The notes under the pieces were generated by a model. It had not been told where the DNA came from. It made no database searches and saw nothing but the letters and a program-made list of their open reading frames with translations. A program made the translations under genes and the position numbers. Shown piece by piece: positions 59,241-64,000 of a stretch of DNA of 64,000 bases. The DNA is from Anolis sagrei (taxonomy: Eukaryota > Chordata > Lepidosauria > Squamata > Anolidae): the NCBI RefSeq assembly GCF_037176765.1, contig NC_090022.1, positions 178,428,117 to 178,492,116 of the forward strand, written 5' to 3'. Each line of letters starts with the position of its first letter. Within the stretch, counting starts at the first letter, position 1.

Positions 59241-60600
59241 TGGAATCTCTTGTTGTTGTTCATTCGTTCAGTCACTTCCGACTCTTCGTGACCTCATGGA
59301 CCAGCCCACACCAGAGCTCCCTGTCGGCCGTCACCACCCCCAGCTCCTTCAAAGTCAATCCAGTCACTTCAAGGATGCCATCCATCCATCTTGCCTTTGG
59401 TCGGCCCCTCTTCCTTTTTCCTTCTCCAAGCTTTCCTGTCTCCTCATGATGTGGCCAAAATACTTCATCTTTGCCTCTACTATCCTTCCCTCAAAATGAG
59501 CAGTCGGGCTTTCTTTCCTGAAGTATGGACTGGTTGGATCTTCTCGCAGTCCAAGGCACTCTCAGAACTTTCCTCCAACAACACAGTTCAAAAGCATCGA
59601 TCTTCCTTCGCTCAGCCTTCCCTATGGTCCAGCTCTCACATCCGTAGGTGACTACGGGGAATATAATTGCTTTAACTATTCGGATCTTTGTTGCCAGTGT
59701 GATGTCTCTACTCTTCACTATTTTATCGAGATTGGTCATTGCTCTCCTCCCAAGAAGTAAGTGTCTCTTGATTTCCTGGCCACAGTCTGCATCTGCAGTG
59801 ATCTTTGCATCTAGAAATACAAAATCTGTCACTGCCTCCACGTTTCCTCCTTCTATTTGCCAGTTATCAGCCTGAATCTTGGTGTTTTTTTTTAATGTTT
59901 AACTGCAACCCAGTTTTTGCGCTTTCTTCTTTCACCTTGATTAGAAGGCTCCTCAGCTCTTCCTCGCTTTCAGTCATCAAAGTGGTGTCATCTGCATATC
60001 TAAGGTTGTTAATGTTTCTTCCAGCAATTTTCACCCCAGCCTTGCAGTCCTCAAGCCCCGCACATCGCATGATGTGTTCTGCATACAAGTTGAATAGGTT
60101 GGGGGAGAGTATTCAACCCTGCCATACACCTTTCCCAATCTTGAACCAGTCTGTTGTGCCATGGTCAGTTCTGACTGTTACTACTTGGTCCTCATACAGA
60201 TTCCTCAGGAGAGAGACAAGGCGATTTGGTATGCCCATCCCACCAAGAACTTGCCACAATTTATTATGATCCACACAGCCAAAGGCTTTAGAATAGCCAA
60301 TAAAGCAGAAATAGATGTTTTTCTGAAACTCCCTGCCTTTCTCCATTATCCAGCGGATACTGGCAATCTAGTCTCTCGTTCCTCTGCCTTTCCTAAACCC
60401 AGCTTGTACATCTGGCCACTCTCGCTCCATGTATTGCTAGAGTCCTCCTTGCAGGATCTTGAGCATTATCTTACTGGCATGGGAAATAAGGGCCACTGTA
60501 CGGAAGTTTGAGCAATCTTTCGCATTTCCCTTTTTTGGTATGGGGATATAGGTTGATTTTTTCCAGTCTGATGGCCATTCTTGTGTTTTCCATATTTGCT
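59241..60600 (-). mobile_element. BovB (RTE) LINE, 5'-truncated
   Basis: The minus-strand frames contain [60 protein letters not shown] and [20 protein letters not shown]. The 3' end is at 59241 (TTGTTGTTGTTCATTCGTTC on plus). It has several frame breaks, so it is older than the copy at 56753. It lies between the TIMM17B and PQBP1 promoters. Confidence 0.93.
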
Positions 60601-60719
60601 GACAATTTCCTTATATCTCTAGAGAAATAATCCAACCAACCAATGAGGCCTGTCGTTTCTGTTTGAGGGCATCTCGTTAAGAAAAGAAGATTGTCTTTGA
60701 TAGGCTAAGAGGGACTTAA

Positions 60720-60979
60720 GGGGCGGGTTGACGTGAAAGGCTTTCCCTCGCATTGGTGCATTGCCCGTTTACCTGACGATCAATAATATAAGGAGGGAAA
60801 AAATAGATGCCGAATTCCGATAGGCTGCGGTGGTGTCACGTGCAGAGGGGGAAAGGAAGCTTAAGCTCTTACGGACGGCGGCTTTGTCGGGTCAAAAAGC
60901 TTTTAATATTGGAAACGGTTGTGTTGAGTGGACTTGTGTTTGATTGGCTCCGACGAAAAGACTGAAAGCAGGGAATCAG
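60720..60979 (+). promoter_or_regulatory. PQBP1: PQBP1 promoter and non-coding exon 1 (inferred)
   Basis: Repeat-free DNA with a GC box (60722-60727), inverted CCAAT boxes (60752-60756, 60943-60947) and CACGTG (60837-60842). It ends at the donor CAG|GTATGAG (60979/60980). The next acceptor, TTTATTTTAACAG at 62780, opens the exon that holds the PQBP1 ATG. The start site is not defined by sequence alone. Confidence 0.6.
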
Positions 60980-61078
60980 GTATGAGCTTCTTCAAACAGA
61001 ATGTTTGTGTTGTTTTTACCTTTGTATTTATGAAGAGGGGGCACCCAATGATGCTCAGCTAAAGCTTTGAAGAATAGA

Positions 61079-61270
61079 GTGCATCTACACTGCAGAATTA
61101 ATGCAGTTTGACACCAGCTTGCTATGGAATCCTGGGATTTAAATTTTTTATAATCTGCTTCGCCTTCTCTGCCAAAAGACCAAACTGCAGCTCCAAGATT
61201 CCATAACATTGAGCCATAGCAGTTTAAAGTGGTGTCAAACTGGATTAAATCTACAGTGTAGATGCACCCA
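61079..61270. mobile_element. Inverted-repeat MITE (GCATCTACACTG ends)
   Basis: Arms GTGCATCTACACTGCAGAAT and the reverse CTACAGTGTAGATGCAC, with a second inverted match CAGTTTGACACCA / TGGTGTCAAACTG. It lies in PQBP1 intron 1. Confidence 0.8.
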
Positions 61271-61654
61271 CATTCAGACATTACTGTACTGAGGAACCAG
61301 TGGAGTTCTCCTTCTCTGTAATCCAAATTATCCAAAATGTGTCACATGGGTTTGCTGATGCTCCAAGGTACATTGTTTCAGGCACAACATTGTTAAAATA
61401 CTGTATAGATTTACCTCCAGTCAAGGGCAGCTTCAATAAGCAGAAGGGATGTATTTTGAAGAGGAACAATCTGCCGTATAATCCAGATTATCAACGCAGA
61501 TGATAATTCATATTATCTCCTTTGAACTGGATTATATTTGTATTTACTGTTATTGAGGTATTGAATGTTTGTTTTTTTATTTGTTGGAATTTGCCCTAAG
61601 TCTCCCAGGAGAGAGAGGGTGGAATATAATTCAAGTTTTTTATTATTATTATTA

Positions 61655-61715
61655 GTAGCCATCCCCTGTGGCCCAGTCTGTATGTATTTTGTGTATGTAT
61701 ATGTGTGGTTGCATA

Positions 61716-61749
<34 letters not shown>

Positions 61750-61761
61750 TGTGTGTGTATG

Positions 61762-61804
<43 letters not shown>

Positions 61805-62002
61805 GTTTGCGCATGCATTGTAATGTAATTTTTATTTTTTGGCTTTTTAAATCCCTTCTGCTGTGTTTTTCAGTATTTTTATGAGTGATGGTCACTTGTT
61901 GGCCTGATAGGTTTATTGTGTCCAAATTTGGTGTCAATTCGTCCAGTGGTTTTTGAGTTATGTTAATCCCACAAACAAACATTATATTTTTATTTATATA
62001 GA
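61655..62002 (-). mobile_element. Helitron, CA-repeat subfamily
   Basis: Minus strand A|TCTATATAAATAAAAATA, body with CATTACAATGCATGCGCAAA and long TA/CA runs, 3' end GGCCACAGGGGATGGCTA. The last CTAG is altered. Same subfamily as 32550-32843. Confidence 0.82.
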
Positions 62003-62032
62003 TGATGATGATTATTTTTATTATTATTATGA

Positions 62033-62097
62033 TGCTGCCATATAATCCAATTCACAGCAGATAATCTGGATTTTATATGGCAGTGTAGAAGGGGCCT
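62033..62097. mobile_element. MITE fragment
   Basis: GCTGCCATATAATCCAATTC to GGCAGTGTAGAAGGGGCC, a partial copy of the MITE family at 7680. Confidence 0.6.
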
Positions 62098-62920
62098 GGG
62101 TTTTAGGTTATAGTTTGATAGTAAATCTGCTGGAGAAGAGGAATGAGTTTAATGGTTCAACTGAAAACGAGTGAGTCAGTCCAGTTAAACCCAGTTGCAA
62201 TGGATTGCTCCTCCTACTATCCCAGAATGAACTTTCACAGTACTGACAGTTTCCAAGTTACAAATAAGGTAGGTTCTGTAGGTTTGTTCTTAGGTTGAAT
62301 TTATTTGTAAGTTGGAACAGGTACATTTTTTCATTGTAACTCCAGCCATCCAAATATGTGTGTATAAGGGGGGGGGAGCGCTTTTGACAGCACAGGGAAG
62401 GGTTAACACTCCTGTGGTGTTTGTTTTGCTGTCTGTGCCCCAGTTCAGAAGATTTTGTTGCACTTTTTGTCCTTGTGATGATAGGATTTGGAAAAAAATG
62501 GCTTGTTGTGGAAACAAGGATTGGTGGGAAAGCTTCAATGGAGATCTCTTTTCCTCAGGATAACTCTTCCAGGGGTGAATTTCCCTTCTGAGGGGTAGAT
62601 TTCTCTCTTTCTATTGTCATACCTCCATTCTTAACTTTAAGTCGTTTCTAAATCAGGAGCTACCTGTAAATCTAATTTCTCAGTCTCTTTTTAGTTTAGG
62701 TGTTATGGCTGCAGCTGAATCAATTAAATTTAATCAATGAATCATTGTGTGATAACTGTGGCATTGTTTTATTTTAACAGGCCACCCCCTCGCCCCGAGC
62801 TTGGGTCCTGAGTGGATCAGAGTCCTGGAGCTGTTGCAGATCTCTCCCCTCCTCTTCTGAGGATCCAGTGCACAAGAGAAGTGTTTTTTCCATTATCATT
62901 CCTGGATTGGAGGCTCCCCA

Positions 62921-64000
62921 ATGCCGCTGCCAGTAGCGCTGCAGTCTCGCCTGGCCAGAAGAGGTCTGCTGAAACATGTGGAGCCTGGTAAGGACAGAAA
63001 TATCCTTTCCTTGCAAAAGGAAGGGGCTCTAGGATGGGAAACATATCACCCTCCAGCTGTTTGTTTTTTACTTCAGTACCCATTGACCCAGCCAGTAGCT
63101 GGAGATGGTGAGAGTTTAAGTTTGACAATGTTTAGGATTTTAAAAGTATTTTAATTTTAGATTCTAAAGCAATGGTGGTGGATCTGTCTTCCACAGAGCA
63201 GTCCCAGTATCAGAGCATTACAGGTCCTATATGGATATTTGATTTTCTGTGGTGGCTCATAACATGATACATGATACATGTTTCTAAGGTTGGATCTACA
63301 CTGCCATACAGGGTGAGGCAACATAACTTCCTTTTTTTAAATGTGCATCATTCAGTTGGTTGAAGATATAGCGGAGCGCTAGTGGTCTCATTCGAGAAGC
63401 GGGATTATAAAGTTTTGTCCTGACACAGTTCAGTCGCCATCATGCGTTGGAACAGTGAGGAGCGTGCTTTTGCCGTTGAGGCCTACTTTTCGAGCGGATT
63501 TGGAGTGGCCGGTCCGTTCTCCAGATTTGCTCCCTTGTGATTTTTTTCTATGGGGTTTTTTGAAATCCCGTGTTTATGTGAACCATCCAAGGACCCTACA
63601 AGATTTGAAGACCAACATCCAGAAAGAAATTGCCAACATAACGCCTGCTATGCTGGCAAGAGTCATAACAAACGCCAGAAATCGGTTTACTCAGTGTATG
63701 GAGAATGGGGGACATCACCTACCTAATTTGATCTTCAAAACAACATAAAACAAAACTTTAGGTATGTGCCTATATTATTAAAAAAAATTCTGATTCATAC
63801 AATGGGTTTTATTAAGTTTTGAAAAAAGGAAGTTATGTTGCCTCACCCTGTATAATCCAAATTCTGAATGCAGATTAACTGCTTTGAGAAACTGGATTAT
63901 ATAGTAGTGTAGATGGGCCCTGCTTCTTACCTTCCATCTTCTTCATCAGAACCAGAGGAAGAAATCATTGCAGAGGATTATGACGATGACTACGTTGATT
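62921..64000 (+). CDS. PQBP1: Polyglutamine-binding protein 1, N-terminal exons (runs off the window)
   Basis: Nuclear WW-domain protein that works in pre-mRNA splicing and transcription and, in human, as an innate sensor adaptor; human mutations cause X-linked intellectual disability. Exon with the start: UTR from 62781, coding 62921-62987 (MPLPVALQSRLARRGLLKHV, EP), donor G|GTAAGG. The next exon starts at 63950 after TTCATCAG and reads EPEEEIIAEDYDDDYVD to the window edge. Joining restores the known PQBP1 start (MPLPVALQ.RLA.RG.LKH.EPEPEEEIIAEDYDDD as I recall it). The WW domain and C-terminus lie beyond 64000. The gene is divergent to TIMM17B, as in human. The 962 bp intron carries a mariner-type element. 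Confidence 0.95.
63288..63923. mobile_element. MITE split by the mariner-type element
   Basis: The left part GGATCTACACTGCCATA (to 63308) and the right part TATAATCCAAATTCTGAATG .. GTAGTGTAGATGGGCCC are the two arms of the CACACAGC/TCTACACTGCC MITE family. The mariner-type element is inserted at its TA. Confidence 0.72.
63309..63850 (+). mobile_element. Tc1/mariner-superfamily element, internally deleted
   Basis: Perfect inverted ends of about 29 bp (CAGGGTGAGGCAACATAACT to TCC plus T run) flanked by TA. Inside, one frame from 63441 reads MRWNSEERAFAVEAYFSSG, the N-terminal helix-turn-helix start of a transposase. A second frame reads WPVRSPDLLPCDFFLWGFLK to HHLPNLIFKTT, the end of the DDE/D catalytic domain. 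The middle is missing (junction near 63497) and the two parts are in different frames, so it is non-autonomous. Confidence 0.88.

Overview
This is 64 kb of nuclear DNA from a vertebrate, almost certainly a squamate reptile (lizard). The evidence is the repeat mix: BovB LINEs and BovB-tailed Sauria-type SINEs, CR1 and L2 LINEs, tRNA-derived SINEs, Helitrons, many small hAT-type elements and Penelope-like elements. The few conserved protein exons have canonical GT/AG introns. More than half of the window is repeats, and most long open frames are repeat artefacts or shadows.

Four host genes can be read exon by exon. CDK20 lies on the minus strand (coding 15823 to 5708, eight coding exons, 343 aa, with a non-coding first exon near 18.5 kb). 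A secreted TAFA-family cytokine-like gene lies on the plus strand (coding exons 38853-42907, 143 aa, closest in my memory to TAFA1). TIMM17B lies on the minus strand (58440 to 45220, six exons, 172 aa). PQBP1 lies on the plus strand (first two coding exons, 62921-64000, running off the window). TIMM17B and PQBP1 are head to head. The TAFA-like gene and TIMM17B converge, with ends about 0.8 kb apart.

Layout: 0-5.6 kb holds repeats downstream of CDK20. CDK20 and its repeat-filled introns span 5.7-18.6 kb. The stretch 18.8-27.5 kb holds SINEs, a 1.9 kb CA/TA-rich tract, an L2 with a nested hAT element, and a solo LTR. A candidate TATA-type promoter and first exon of the TAFA-like gene is at 27.7-28.15 kb, followed by a 10.7 kb intron full of L2, Helitrons and Penelope-like copies. 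The TAFA coding exons lie at 38.8-42.9 kb, TIMM17B at 45.2-58.4 kb, and the split TIMM17B/PQBP1 promoter region at 58.4-61 kb. The start of PQBP1, with a mariner-type element in its intron, closes the window.

The most interesting signals are: the TAFA1-like gene inside a CDK20/TIMM17B/PQBP1 block, a neighbourhood not known from human; one internal DNA module shared by Helitrons and two different hAT-type families; two small inverted-repeat elements carrying regulatory-looking motifs in both arms (CTCF-like; CRE plus GC box); Penelope-like copies in inverted arrangement with target-site duplications; and a BovB insertion splitting what is probably an ancestral bidirectional promoter. All calls come from reading and translating the sequence by eye. 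No database search was run.
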